Below, piece after piece: positions 34,969 to 46,100 of a DNA stretch of 64,000 nucleotides. Where the stretch lies: contig QXEO01000152.1 in NCBI GenBank assembly GCA_007115705.1, positions 1,267,496 to 1,331,495 on the forward strand. Reading direction: 5' to 3'. The translations under genes and the position numbers were made by a program. Position 1 is the stretch's first letter; the number at the start of each line of letters is the position of its first letter. This DNA is from Dactylis glomerata. Its lineage: Eukaryota > Streptophyta > Magnoliopsida > Poales > Poaceae. The notes under the pieces were generated by a model. The model ran no database searches. It was not told where the DNA came from and worked only from the letters and a program-made list of their open reading frames with translations.

Positions 34969-35940
34969 TGTCGTCGTGGTGAAACAACATATGCCATAGG
35001 ATGGCTTAAATGGGGGCCGAACTAGATGCTGGAGGATTCGGGAGAGGGGAACGAGCTAAAAAGCACGACAGAAAGAGACACTGATCTACCCAGGTTCGGG
35101 GCTCTCGTAAGGAGATAACACCCCTACTCCTGCTCTACTGATTGTATATATGGGTCGATGTAGTACACCACAATGGTGCTTCCAAGCTCTCTGCTAGAGA
35201 AGGAAGATGAACTGCTAAGTGTAGGAGTACAGTGTGACCAATCTACCTTCAACCTTTCAACCTTCTTCCAGCGACCCACCTTCCCACCTTTTGCTAGGAC
35301 TCCCTGTGCCACCTTATATAGTGGTGGCCAGGGTTACAACGGTCATACAAGACCACAAGACAAGGGCTACACTCCAAACAGGAGCTGGTGGCGATGGCAG
35401 AGACCCTTGACTTCGCCCCTGATTGCTCTCGATGGGACGCCATATCCCTGTACCTTGTACCTCTTGAACTGTGGCCTTACCTCTGTGCGGTAAGCTCGTA
35501 CTTGTGCACAGTGAGGGTAGGTAACCTCCACTGTGCACCCTGCCATCTTACTCTGCTACCATGCTTGGATGTTTTCTTCCTTGATTGTAGGGATGTGACA
35601 CCTTGGTTGACTTAAGTATCCCGGATATGACCGTTGGCCATACCCAGGACTTATATGCCGGACCAACGACCTACGAGGGTCGGGTAATCCGGCCTCCCCT
35701 GCTCCTGCACAACACACAAAATAATTAGGCCGGCATATCTGAGTATATGCCGGCACACCTATACTAGTATTCCGGCTATACCGGCATATCCAGACACCAG
35801 CCGGGATATACATATATGCCGGCCTGGCCGATGCTCCTATATTCCGGCCAGGCCTTTTCTTGGTCAACCGGCATAAAAGTCAACCATAAGCCTTGTGTCT
35901 TTCTAGTCTCTTGACCCTACCGGGGGTCATCCCCCCGACA
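34969..35940 (-). repeat. E3 5' LTR (972 bp)
   Basis: It starts TGTCGTCGTGG and ends CCCCCGACA on plus, and TSD CGGCC follows at 35941-35945. It differs from the E2 LTRs by scattered substitutions and small indels (for example CTTTTGCTAGG against TTTACCAGG) and from the E3 3' LTR mainly by the 16 bp absent there. Confidence 0.9.
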
Positions 35941-37201
35941 CGGCCACTACCCGGATTGGATGCTCTTGGAAGTAATGCTTGAGCTTCTTAGCCGCCATAT
36001 AGACACCATAGGTCATCTTCTGATAGTGGGGGTAATTTTGCTTTGAGGTGGAGAGGACTCCACTCAGATAATATACCGGCCGCTGCACGATTTTGCCTCC
36101 TTCCTCTCGCTCTACTACCACCACAGTACTGACAACTCGGTTGGTTGCCGCTATATAGAGCAACATTGGCTCCCGGGGCATCGGAGACGCTAATACCGGC
36201 GCTGTTGACAACAATTGTTTCAATTCCTTGAAAGATGCATCTGCTTGCGTTGTCCAGACAAATGTGTCGGACTTTTTCATCAACTGATATAACGGCAGAG
36301 CTTTCTCTCCCAGCCGGCTTATGAAGCGGCTCGGGGATGCGAGGCACCCAGTGAACTTTTGTACTTCCCTCAAATCTGTCGGTGGCTTCATCCTTTCTAT
36401 GGCACGAATCTTGCCGGGATTCACCTCAATACCCCGGCTGGAAACAAGGAAACCGAGCAACTTGCCCGCCGGCACACCAAAGGTGCACTTAGCCGGATTC
36501 AACTTCATCCGGAATCTCCTCAGGTTCCCAAAGGTTTCCCGGAGATCATCTATGAGAGTCTTGCTCTCCTTGGTTTTTATGACGATATCATCGACATATA
36601 CCTGCACATTTTTATCTATCTGATTGTGCAAACACTTTTGCATACACCTTTGGTAAGTTGCGCCGGCATTTCTTAAACCGAACGGCATAGTGAGATAGCA
36701 ATAAGCCCCGTACGGGGTAATAAAGGATGTCTTTATTTGATCTGGCTCATATAAAGGGATCTGGTGGAAACCAGAATAAGCATCTACGAAAGATAACAGT
36801 TCACATCCGGCTGTGGAATCAATCACTTGATCGATCCGAGGCAGCGGGAATGGATCTTTAGGACATGCCTTGTTCAAGTTGGTGTAATCAACACACATCC
36901 GCCATACTTTCACTATGACGGGCTCATCTTTCTTCTTTTCCACCAAAACCGGATTAGACACCCAATCCGGATGAAGTACTTCCTTGATAAAGCCAGAGGC
37001 TAAGAGCCTGGCCACTTCCTCCCATATGGCTTTCCTTCTATCGTCGGCATTCCGCCGGAGCGGCTGCTTCACTGGCTTAGCATCGGGTCTCACGTGCAAT
37101 GCGTGCTCAGCCAGCTCCCTCGGCACACCTTGCAGGTCCGAAGTAGACCATGCAAAGATATCCCGATTCTCACGGAGGAAGCTGATGAGCTCGCTTTCCT
37201 A
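35941..37201 (-). CDS. E2 pol, N-terminal part: reverse transcriptase and start of RNase H
   Basis: The frame follows the TAG at 37201-37199 directly. RT landmarks in order: VDYTNLNKACPKDPFPLPRI, PFGLRNAGATYQR, the catalytic VYVDDIVIK and the LGFLVSSRGIEV region, then the RNase H connection (YYLSGVLSTSKQNYPHYQK). It ends at the E3 target site and resumes at 23024 in the same frame once one CGGCC is discounted. No other stop is present. It would be made from the gag-pol polyprotein only if the two TAG codons upstream were read through. Confidence 0.9.
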
Positions 37202-38305
37202 TTTGGGATCCAAACTTGCCCCAACCAGGGCATGGCGCTCCGGGAAAGCTTCATCCAACGGCACCTTTTTGACTTCCTTGCCTACTTGAAAAGAAGCACT
37301 GCCGCCGGGATTTGTCATGCCCGGCATATATTTGCCGGCCACGACCGTTTCAGCAATCTCCACTGCTCGCTTGAGCCTCTTCCTCTCCTCTGCAATGATC
37401 AGAGTCTCGGCCAGATTGGATCCGGTGGTGGCACATGCCATCGAACGCTTGTAATCACCAATGATGGTGATCACCCCTTTGGGTCCCGGCATCTTCATCT
37501 TCAGATACGCCACATGCGTAGAGGCCATGAATTTTGCCAGTGCCGGTCTACCCAGCAAAGCATGGTAGGGGCTCTCCAGATCAACCACCTCGAACATGAG
37601 GTTTTCCACCCTGCAGTTATCCCGGCTGCCAAACATGACATCCATCCGGATCTTGCCCATCGGCGCACACGAAAGTCCCGGCACAATGCCGTGGAACGTG
37701 GTCTTGCTTGGTTCCAGCATATTTTCCTTGATTCCCAGCTTCTCCATCGTATCCCGATACATGATGTTGATGCTGCTTCCATTATCAATGAGGACCTTGC
37801 TGAATCTTACGTTATTAGCCGGCCCGACGAATGTCGGATCCATCACCAGAGCATATCCGCCGAGATTTGGCATGATCCGGGGATGATCTGCCCTGTCCCA
37901 ACCAACAGCCTGGTCAGACCAGTACATCAGCTTTGGCACAGCCGACATAACGGCATTCACCTCCAGACTCCGCCGGTACAAGCTCTGCTTGTCTGTTCTC
38001 TTGGTCTCAAAGACCATATAGCTCTGATCATACTCCTTGTACTCATTCCGGCCCGCTCCTGGGCCTCCGGCGTTATATTCCGGATTATAGCTCTGGTCAA
38101 CTTGATTTACGCCGGCATTTCCGGCGTTGCTCTGATTCCCAGGATTACCCGGCCTAGGTGGGACTGCAATTGTATTGGCACCTGTCAACGGCGATGGAGC
38201 TGCCGGGACAGAGGGTCTAGCCGGTCCCCAGGGACCTGCACGACCTGCCAATATGTCGTCCAGCCACGAACAGTTCCTTGTCAAATGGTTTGCCGGTTTT
38301 CCCGG
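37202..38305 (-). CDS. E2 aspartic protease region
   Basis: An open frame between the TAG at the end of gag (38308-38306) and the TAG before RT (37201-37199), both in the same reading frame. The active site is LIDNGSSINIMY, with Asn-Gly in place of the more usual Thr-Gly, common in Tat elements, and the closing motif is LLGRPALAKF. The first residues (GKPANHLTRNCSW) look like part of a zinc-knuckle-like region shared with the end of gag. It would cleave the polyprotein. Confidence 0.85.
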
Positions 38306-40705
38306 CTAGAATGTGTGAAACACACAAGGCTTGTCCATGGCAAGACCCACAGTATACTTCGGCCACTGCTTCTTCTGGCCGGCGGCTCCGCCGGCATTCT
38401 TGTTGGTCCAGACATTCTTCTTCTGGAACGGCTGTGCTTGCTGCTGCGGCTGCTGCTGAGGCTGCTGATAGTTCTCATATCTCGGACGCTGGCTACTGCC
38501 GGCGCCCCCTTGCTCTTCCTCCACAGCTGCAACTTGTGCTGCTCCGTACCGATAATCCGGCCGCTCATCTCTCCTCTTATTCCGGTTATCCGGGCGATAG
38601 TATTGCCCCGGTCTACCGGCATTGCTGGTGTTCCCCTGGGTTTGCCCCTGTCCTTGTGAATCGAGACTGGGCTGCTTGGGATCTCCCAGAGCATAACTAT
38701 CAGCGATCTTGATTGTTTCGGCCAGCGTGGCCGGCATTTGCCTCTGAAGCTTTTGCCACAGCATGGTGCCATGTTGGCACCCATGAGCGAACCACATGAT
38801 GGCCTGCTGCTCATTGATTCCTTCGCAGGAATTGCGCAACGTGCACCACCTGGTCAGATAGTCACGGTCAGTCTCATTCACTCCTTGCCGGCAGTTAGCC
38901 AGCTGCTGCGGACGGTTGGGCCTCTTGTATGTACTGGTAAAGTTTGACACAAACTGCTCTTCGAAATCAATCCAGCCGTTGATACTCCCGGCCGGCAAAT
39001 TATTCAGCCATATCCTGGCTGGACCTTCCAACATCTGCGGCACATATCGTACCGCCCATCTGAGGTTTCCTCCAGCGATGTTCACCGCTGTGGAGTAATC
39101 CTCCAACCAATCTTCCGGCTTCGTACTGCCATTATATGTCCTCGCGCCACGCGCGAGCTGGAAGAAGTAAGGCACCGGCTCCCCCATAATCCGGGGTCCG
39201 AAACACATAGGGCCCGGAGCTCCTTGTCTCTCCACCAACTCTGATTGGTGGAGCTTGTCCAGCTTGAAACGTGCATCATTGGCTTCCAAGGACCGAGGTC
39301 CAAGCCGGGATGCTATTGGGCCTGCGATCATCTGCTGCTGCTGCTCCGGCTGATGCTGCTCACTATGCCGGCCTTGCTGATGCTGCTGCTGATATCCCGC
39401 CCTGGCAAGGGCGGAATTGCCGTCATCCTCTCGATGTCCCGGATGGCCTGCACCCTGCTGCTGCGCTGCCCCTCCGGCGCCCTGTTGCTGACGTCGGGCT
39501 GCACTGTTACTCCGGCCACCAACGGCCGCTGCTGCTTCATGCCCGGCCGGCACACTCTGGCCGGGCTTCTTGCTGCCGACATACTTGTCAGCTTGGCCGA
39601 CATTCTTCTGCACCATCGCCTGCTTTCCGGCGGCAGCCGGATCGTACACCTGGATCTGCTTGTCCTGGCGGCCAGAGGTCACACTTCCGGCACGCCGGGC
39701 GCTAGGATGCGGGGACGAGGCTTGGCCCCTCGACCTCGCGCCGGCACCTCCCGCCGACACAATGTACTGGGATGCCCTGGCACCTGGGTTTGCCTTCTTA
39801 AAGGCCTCCTGCTGCTTTGTAGCTTCAGACAAAAGTTGGTTAAGCCGGGCTTGCTGCTCACGCAGTGCTTCGCCGGATAAAGAAGATAAATCCTTAGCTA
39901 CCTCGGCCGCTGCTCTAAGGTTCTTTACTGGCGAACTATAGACTACCTTAGGCACAGTACTAGTTGCAGTATGACTCTTATCTCTAGCATCTTTTCCTAT
40001 CTCAGCATTAAGATTTCTGCCTCTAGTTCTAACCTCTTCTATCCGGCTAGGCCGGATTACTACAGGAGTAAAACCATGGGCTGCCTCATACTCACGGAGT
40101 TGCCGGTTAAACCGTTCGCGCTCCTGGTTCATGGCCAGGGCCTCGTCGACGAGGGCCTGACGAGATCCCTCCAGGACCTCCCTTGTCTGCTCCGGATCAA
40201 CGCCGGATCGCACCGGCTCGAGAAGCCGGTCGATGATGGGAAGAAGAACCTCGCCCCTAGCCGGCACACCGGAAGTGCCGGCCAGGTTCTCCGCACGCTC
40301 CAACGGAGGACGCGCCGACCTCTTGACCTTCGGCGGCTCTGGAGGAGAAGCTCCGGCCGCTGCTGCTTTGCCGGCATCTTCCGCCGGCGGCACGGATGTG
40401 CCGGCCATCATCACCTCAGCCGACTCTACTGAGCGAGCGCTACGCCCAGCGTGAGCCAGCCGATGTGACGGAGGATCCGACGCCACCAGCACCTCCTTCC
40501 TGCAAATTCTCTCAGTTCCCACGTACACCTCGTGGGAACCGAAAGACATAATCCGGCCATCCCTGGGGAACGGCCGGCCACCGAGACAACCGGCGTTGTC
40601 ACTGACGAAACTGAGCAAGCCTAGCCTCTGGACGAGGCCAGAGACCACGCGCACTCCCGAAGCTGCTATCACAGACCCCGTCCGAATGAACACTCCGCCC
40701 AGCAT
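38306..40705 (-). CDS. E2 gag
   Basis: The first ATG after the primer-binding site is at 40705 (MLGGVFIRTG); the frame is also open upstream through the primer-binding site into the LTR. About 800 codons: a variable N-terminus rich in charged residues, a Gln/Gly/Ala-rich middle (residues about 380-480), then the conserved gag core (GPARIWLNNLPAGSINGW ... FTSTYKRPNRPQQLAN ... TLRNSCEGI, about residues 530-680) and a Gln-rich tail. It ends CVFHTF-TAG; the frame continues into protease. Gag forms the virus-like particle. No other stop is present. Confidence 0.85.
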   Translation of the reverse strand: MLGGVFIRTGSVIAASGVRVVSGLVQRLGLLSFVSDNAGCLGGRPFPRDGRIMSFGSHEVYVGTERICRKEVLVASDPPSHRLAHAGRSARSVESAEVMMAGTSVPPAEDAGKAAAAGASPPEPPKVKRSARPPLERAENLAGTSGVPARGEVLLPIIDRLLEPVRSGVDPEQTREVLEGSRQALVDEALAMNQERERFNRQLREYEAAHGFTPVVIRPSRIEEVRTRGRNLNAEIGKDARDKSHTATSTVPKVVYSSPVKNLRAAAEVAKDLSSLSGEALREQQARLNQLLSEATKQQEAFKKANPGARASQYIVSAGGAGARSRGQASSPHPSARRAGSVTSGRQDKQIQVYDPAAAGKQAMVQKNVGQADKYVGSKKPGQSVPAGHEAAAAVGGRSNSAARRQQQGAGGAAQQQGAGHPGHREDDGNSALARAGYQQQHQQGRHSEQHQPEQQQQMIAGPIASRLGPRSLEANDARFKLDKLHQSELVERQGAPGPMCFGPRIMGEPVPYFFQLARGARTYNGSTKPEDWLEDYSTAVNIAGGNLRWAVRYVPQMLEGPARIWLNNLPAGSINGWIDFEEQFVSNFTSTYKRPNRPQQLANCRQGVNETDRDYLTRWCTLRNSCEGINEQQAIMWFAHGCQHGTMLWQKLQRQMPATLAETIKIADSYALGDPKQPSLDSQGQGQTQGNTSNAGRPGQYYRPDNRNKRRDERPDYRYGAAQVAAVEEEQGGAGSSQRPRYENYQQPQQQPQQQAQPFQKKNVWTNKNAGGAAGQKKQWPKYTVGLAMDKPCVFHTF

Positions 40706-40716
40706 ATCGATCTGAT

Positions 40717-40736
40717 GCCCCACGGTGGGCGCCAAA
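40717..40736 (-). promoter_or_regulatory. E2 primer-binding site
   Basis: TTTGGCGCCCACCGTGGGGC on the minus strand, directly inside the 5' LTR. Such sites pair with the 3' end of a tRNA to prime minus-strand DNA; the tRNA was not identified. Confidence 0.75.
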
Positions 40737-41699
40737 TGTCGTCGTGGTGAAACAACATATGCCATAGGATGGCTTAAATGGGGGCCGAACTAGATGCTGG
40801 AGGATTCGGGAGAGGGGAACGAGCTAAAAAGCACGACAGAAAGAGACACTGATCTACCCAGGTTCGGGGCTCTCGTAAGGAGATAACACCCCTACTCCTG
40901 CTCTACTGATTGTATATATGGGTCGATGTAGTACACCACAATGGTGCTTCCAAGCTCTCTGCTAGAGAAGGAAGATGAACTGCTAAGTGTAGGAGTACAG
41001 TGTGATCAATCTACCTTCAACCTTCCAACCTTCTTCCAGCGAACCACCCTTTACCAGGGCTCCCTATGCCACCTTATATAGTGGTGGCCAGGGTTACAAC
41101 GGTCATAGAAGACCAGGAGACACCAACTACACTCCAAACAGGACTTACTGTCGAGGGCAGACGCCCACGACTTTCTCCCTGATTGCTCTCGATGGGACTC
41201 CCCTTGCTGTACCTTGTACCTCTTGAACTGTGGCCTTACCTCTGTGCGGTAAGCTCGTACTTGTGCACAGTGAGGGTAGGTAACCTCCACTGTGCACCCT
41301 GCCATCTTACTCTGCTACCATGCTTGGATGTTTTCTTCCTTGATTGTAGGGATGTGACACCTTGGTTGACTTAAGTATCCCGGATATGACCGTTGGCCAT
41401 ACCCAGGACTTATATGCCGGACCAACGACCTACGAGGGTCGGGTAATCCGGCCTCCCCTGCTCCTGCACAACACACAAAATGGTTAGGCCGGCATATCTA
41501 AGTATATGCCGGCACACTTTTATAAGTATTCCGGCTATGCCAGCATATCCAAGTATCAGCCGGGATACACATTATATGCCGGCCTGGCCGATGCACTTAT
41601 ATTCCGGCCAGGCCCTTCCTCGATAACCCGGCATAAAGTCAATCATAGACCTTGTGTCTTTCTACTCTCTTGACCCTACCGGGGGTCATCCCCCCGACA
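40737..41699 (-). repeat. E2 5' LTR
   Basis: 963 bp, paired with 13637-14599. On the minus strand a TATATAAGG motif (about 41073-41080) is a candidate promoter. TSD AGCGG follows at 41700-41704. Confidence 0.9.
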
Positions 41700-42531
41700 A
41701 GCGGTAGACAAATTCACGAAGTGGGTGGAAGCTAAGCCCATCAGAAAACTTGATGGCAAAACCGCCCTCAAATTTGTCAAGGACATTGTGGTTAGATTCG
41801 GCATCCCACATAGCATCATCACCGATAATGGCACTAATCTGTCTCAGGGAGAAGTTGAAGAATACTGCCATCACAGCGGAATCCGCCTTGACCTAGCATC
41901 TGTGGCACATCCACAGTCTAATGGCCAAGTTGAGCGGACCAATGGACTAATCATGTCAGGGATTAAGCCACGTCTAGAAGCACCGCTGCACAAAGCAGCT
42001 GGAGCCTGGGCAGAGGAATTGCCATCTGTGCTGTGGAGTCTTTGGACCGCGCCAAGCAGATCAACTGGCCTTACCCCTTTCTTCTTAGTCTACGGAGCAG
42101 AGGCAATCTTGCCAAGTGATGTTCAGTACGATTCTCCAAGAGTCGAGGCCTACAAGGAAGAAGATGCAGAAGCGTCCAGACAACTATCTGTGGACCTGTT
42201 GGAAGAAGAACGAGACCTAGCAGCCCAGAGATCCGCCATCTACCAGCAGAATCTCCGCCGCTATCACAGCCGGCGAGTTCGCCAACGCTCGTTTAAAGAA
42301 GGTGACCTGGTGCTACGTCTCAAGCAGCAGAAGTCCCACAAGCTATCCCCGCCTTGGGAAGGACCCTTCGTCATCAGCAAAGCTCTACTGAATGGTTCCT
42401 ACTACCTCGTTGATATTCGCGAGTTAGATAAGCGACCAAGTAAGAAGCGCAAATGAAGAGACCCTGACGATATCTACGACGAGACAGATCGTCCATGGAA
42501 CATCGCACAGCTACGTCCTTTCTACACTTAG
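41700..42531 (+). pseudogene. E1 integrase, C-terminal part
   Basis: The frame resumes after the E2 TSD (DKFTKWVEAKPI). The second and third catalytic regions are present (ITDNGTNLSQ, NGQVERTNG) and so is the C-terminal GPF/Y-like segment (PPWEGPFVISKAL). A TGA at 42454-42456 interrupts a basic run (KKRK-stop-RDPDD) where CGA is likely; the homologous end (RPWNIAQLRPFYT) follows to the TAG at 42529-42531, matching the end of E2 pol. Confidence 0.85.
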
Positions 42532-43179
42532 CACTTATCTAGCTATGTAATAGGCACCTCTATATGATCAATGAAATAAAGCATTTGGTTCACTCTTGAT
42601 TTTTTCTGAGTCTTTTACCTCCTTTATTGTTCATTTAGATCGTATAGAACCTTTTTTGCGCAATTGTGCTTTGCACTTGCGTCTCTTTTAAATCCGCCAT
42701 AAGCGGTCTGCGTAGCTTTTTTATGTTTTGATCTCCATTTGATGTTTTCTGTGTGGATTCCAGAGTAGTGACTTTTTGGCGATCTAAGCCGCCATCTGCT
42801 CAGGGTTTTGGATGGTTGCTATTAAGTATCATCGCCCTAGCGGATTGTTCGTGCGAAGATTTCGCCATCTCATGAAAATTCAAGCATAGAGAGCCAGATG
42901 GCGGATCGCATAATCCTATGCGTGAAAAAAAAATTCAGTGTTGTTTTTTGGGCATGTCAAAAACTGCAAGTTGCATAAAACTAGGCCTGGCAGTTTCTTC
43001 GCACAATCAAACCACTTCATAAAAAAGCTACAAGAGTTCAAAAGCATTCCACTGATCCGCCACAAGCAGATCAGTCCCAGTGCAGAAACATTCACACGCA
43101 GATTAAGTTTAATTTACAGACCCACTCAGGGGCCGAATTGATGCAAAGTATTTTTTTCTGCCATATTGCAGGGCACGTC
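42532..43179. other. E1 3' flank of pol
   Basis: Non-coding. AAATAAAGC near 42574 is a possible polyadenylation signal for a transcript ending after pol. Several CGGAT / CCGCCAT motifs, frequent in E1, are present. No other feature is seen. Confidence 0.45.
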
Positions 43180-46100
43180 CTAAGAAGACGGCGGAACCTT
43201 GGAGGACACCTCGTCACCGCCATCACCACCTGCAGTAGCCGCGGAGGCTGATGCCGAAGCCTGGCTTGGCGACCCTGGCAGCTCGTATGCTTCATAGTAT
43301 ACGTTCAACTGAGTGCCAAGGGCACACAGTTGATCGTATCCAAGCACGCTCTGCCGGATGGCGGCCTTGTCCACCGGCGCGCTGTCCTCGCCGCTCTCCG
43401 GGATGCCAGAGGTGAGTAGGTCCAGGTCCATCTCGGGATAGTGGGCCTTCGCCAAGGTTAGAGCGGTCCTGGCGCCACCCCGAGCAGAGGACTGTTTCCA
43501 GCCCGCCATGAGCCCTGGCACTAGCAGCAGCTTCTGGGTAAGCGCAATGGCGGAGAGGTTGGAAGAACCCGCTATCTGCAGGCTCCCGCACGCTTGGTGA
43601 CCAGCGTTGAGAAGGCCATCAAGCTCCTTCTTCGCTGCGTCTGTGGCCATGTGCAAGCCTTCGTCGGTATCCGCCTCGCCCTGCCCCAAAGCGACTGCAT
43701 AGTGGAAAAAGAAGATGCATCACGTACGGCATAGCAGAAATTAAAAAACTTTATAAGAAGAACTGGTACCTAGCAAGGTGTACTGGAAGTGATGGAGGAG
43801 CTCGTTAAAGCCTTCACGCCGCTTTTCAAAATCAGCAGCGGCTTTGCGGAGATCCTCTATCTCCTTGTCCTTCTTGAGGTTATGGCGCTTCTGGTCCTTC
43901 AGCTGCTCTTCGAGGAGGGTGTTTGCGGCCAGAGATTTCTGGAGCTGCTGCTACAGCCCATCCATCGCAATGGCGTGGCCCTTCTCCACCCCCTCAAGTG
44001 TGGACTTGAGTTTGGCAATATCTGCATGGCGGAAGTCTCAGCACATCATTGATTGAATAAGCATAAGGGAATTAAAACTGATTAAGTAAATTACCGCTAT
44101 TCTCAAGATGTTGCTGCAAATCCGCCACAAGAGCGCTTTTGATTGCCAGCTCCTTCTCTTGCGAGCTGACAACCTGGACCAGGTCCTCTACCACCTTCTT
44201 GTAGTTCTGGCAAAATAATTTGAAGTGTTAGTCACTCTTAGAGCTTTATGCCGGAAAGGTATCCGCCATAACGCTCGGGGGCTACTCACGATGATTTTTT
44301 AGTCACTCTTAGAGCATCATGATGGATAGAATCCGCCATGATGCTCGGGGGCTACTTATGCTGATTTTTTGTCTTCCTAAGAGCTTTATGCCGGATAGTT
44401 ATCCGCCATAACGCTCGGGGGCTACTCAGTACGAAATTTAAAAGTTCTCTATAGAGCACTGTGAATTACCAGCGCTCGAGGGTTGTGCTATTCAAAAACT
44501 TACAGAAGTCACTCTTGAAGCCCCATAGCGGATCGAATTTACAAATCCGCCATGGCGCTTGGGGGCTACTGGGAGTACATACCTCTTTGACAAGACTGGT
44601 TCTCTGAACAAACGCTGCCATAGCAGATGACACATGGTTACTGGCCTCCTCTTGTAGATTGTCAAGACGGTTTAGGGCTTCTGATTTCTTCTTCCATTTT
44701 GAGGCCTCCCCAGCTCCTGTGTCCGTTTGGACGGTTTTTCCGCCAAAACTCACCTTCTTGGCACCTTTAGCGGGGAGATCTGATGGTCCAGCACTTTTCT
44801 CTGGAACATCTGCCACCTTGCTAACATGCTGGGAAGAAGTGGAAGGCCCAGTTGGGCGAGCAGGAGCATCCGGTGTAGGTGGAATGGCAGCAGGAGATGG
44901 TTTGGCTTTTGAAGGTTTCTGGCCAGCAACTTTTCTTCTTCTGTGCGCAACAGACAGTCACAGATTAGAATAGTCAGGTTATACATGGTATGAAGGCAAG
45001 TTATGATTATCCTTACTTCCGCTCTGGCAGATTGATAGTGGCAGTATGCTCGGGCACGGTGTCCAGATGGCCGCGAAGAGCAGGGGACGGATGGCGAGAG
45101 AGGACTCTCTTGCCTAGTCCACGAATGCGCCCGCCAGCACCGCGAACGCCATGAGGAACCGCTGTTATGGGCTCATCCACCCCTACCTCCTCTTCCGCCA
45201 CCTTCTGTTCTTTGGGAGACGAGGATGTCTCGTCCTCATCATCAGTAAGCTCTTTCGTCTGAGGATAACGGACGAGGCGGCTTAGTTCGGAAGGTGGTAG
45301 GGAAGAAAGCTACGGAGAAATACGAAGTTATTTAAGAAGAACCAGCTGCTATGGCGGAATTAGGAGGGACTCACCTTTGGACAACTGCCATTCTCATACA
45401 TAGGGATCTTTAGCTTCAAAGGCTCATCCCGCCCCACCTTAATGATGTTGCGGATTCGAAGTTCGATCTCTTCAGCAGATAGTTCCTCCTTGGAATAGCG
45501 CTGAGGATCATCGACTCCGCTATATTCGCACATCAGTGATGGGCAGTATTGAAGAGGCTAAATCCGCCGTGAGATCCAGCAGTAGATGGTATCAGCACCT
45601 GTCAGTCCAGAGAAGACAAGTTTCGAAATTCGTCGTGAGCATAGCTAACATTCATCATCCATTGTAAAGTCGTCCATGACGCCCCAGCTATCCTGCTCCT
45701 CGGCGGGGCCATCAACAAAAGACCGCAGGCCGAACTTCCTTTCAGGAGGGGCCTGGTCAGCCAGATAGAAGAAGGATCCCCGACATCCCTTTGCAGAGTC
45801 ATGAGGGATAATGTAGTGGTAGGATTTCCCGCTCCGAGGAACAAAGGAGATCGATCCGCAATTGCGAGGATCTCCGTTCGCATCCCGGTTGTGGCGGATA
45901 TTAAAGTATAAGCAGAATAAATCTCCGCGTGGACTGATACCCAGATACCCCTCGCATAGCGCGACAAATCCCGCTAGGGCAGTGAAGCTATTTGGAGCAA
46001 TATGGTGTAGTTGTAACCTGTAGTGCCGGAGAATGCCTTTCAGGAAGTAGGATGGCGGAAGACTGAGGCCGCGATCAATGTGGGACTTCAGTATAACGAC

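Larger units (their letters stand above)
23025..35940 (-). mobile_element. E3: defective member of the E2 family, inserted in E2 RNase H, with an intact antisense gene
   Basis: LTRs at 23025-23980 (3', 956 bp) and 34969-35940 (5', 972 bp), with TSDs CGGCC at 23020-23024 and 35941-35945. Internally on minus: primer-binding site, leader and N-terminal gag (to about 34461), a 2.2-kb repeat-rich block with no similarity to E2 (34460-32245), a short RNase H-region scrap (32244-32131), an internal deletion of about 275 bp, rest of RNase H and integrase (32120-30204), and the antisense gene on plus (24442-29553). Protease, RT and most of gag are missing, so movement would need a helper such as E2. 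Apart from a 16-bp deletion in the 3' LTR I noticed no LTR difference, so it is very young. Confidence 0.9.
13637..41699 (-). mobile_element. E2: Tat-lineage Gypsy retrotransposon on minus strand with an intact antisense gene, interrupted by E3
   Basis: LTRs of 963 bp at 13637-14599 (3' LTR) and 40737-41699 (5' LTR), with TSDs AGCGG at 13632-13636 and 41700-41704. On the minus strand the order is primer-binding site, gag (40705-38306), protease (38305-37202), RT and the start of RNase H (37198-35941), [E3], rest of RNase H and integrase (23024-20792), then the antisense extra gene (15061-20137 on plus) and a polypurine tract. Own length is about 15.1 kb. I see only two substitutions between the LTRs, so insertion was recent. 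It sits in the E1 integrase. Confidence 0.9.

Noticed and set aside
37094..38659. 521-codon plus-strand ORF opposite E2 protease
   Set aside because: It runs antisense to recognised protease and RT-border sequence and shows no domain of its own.
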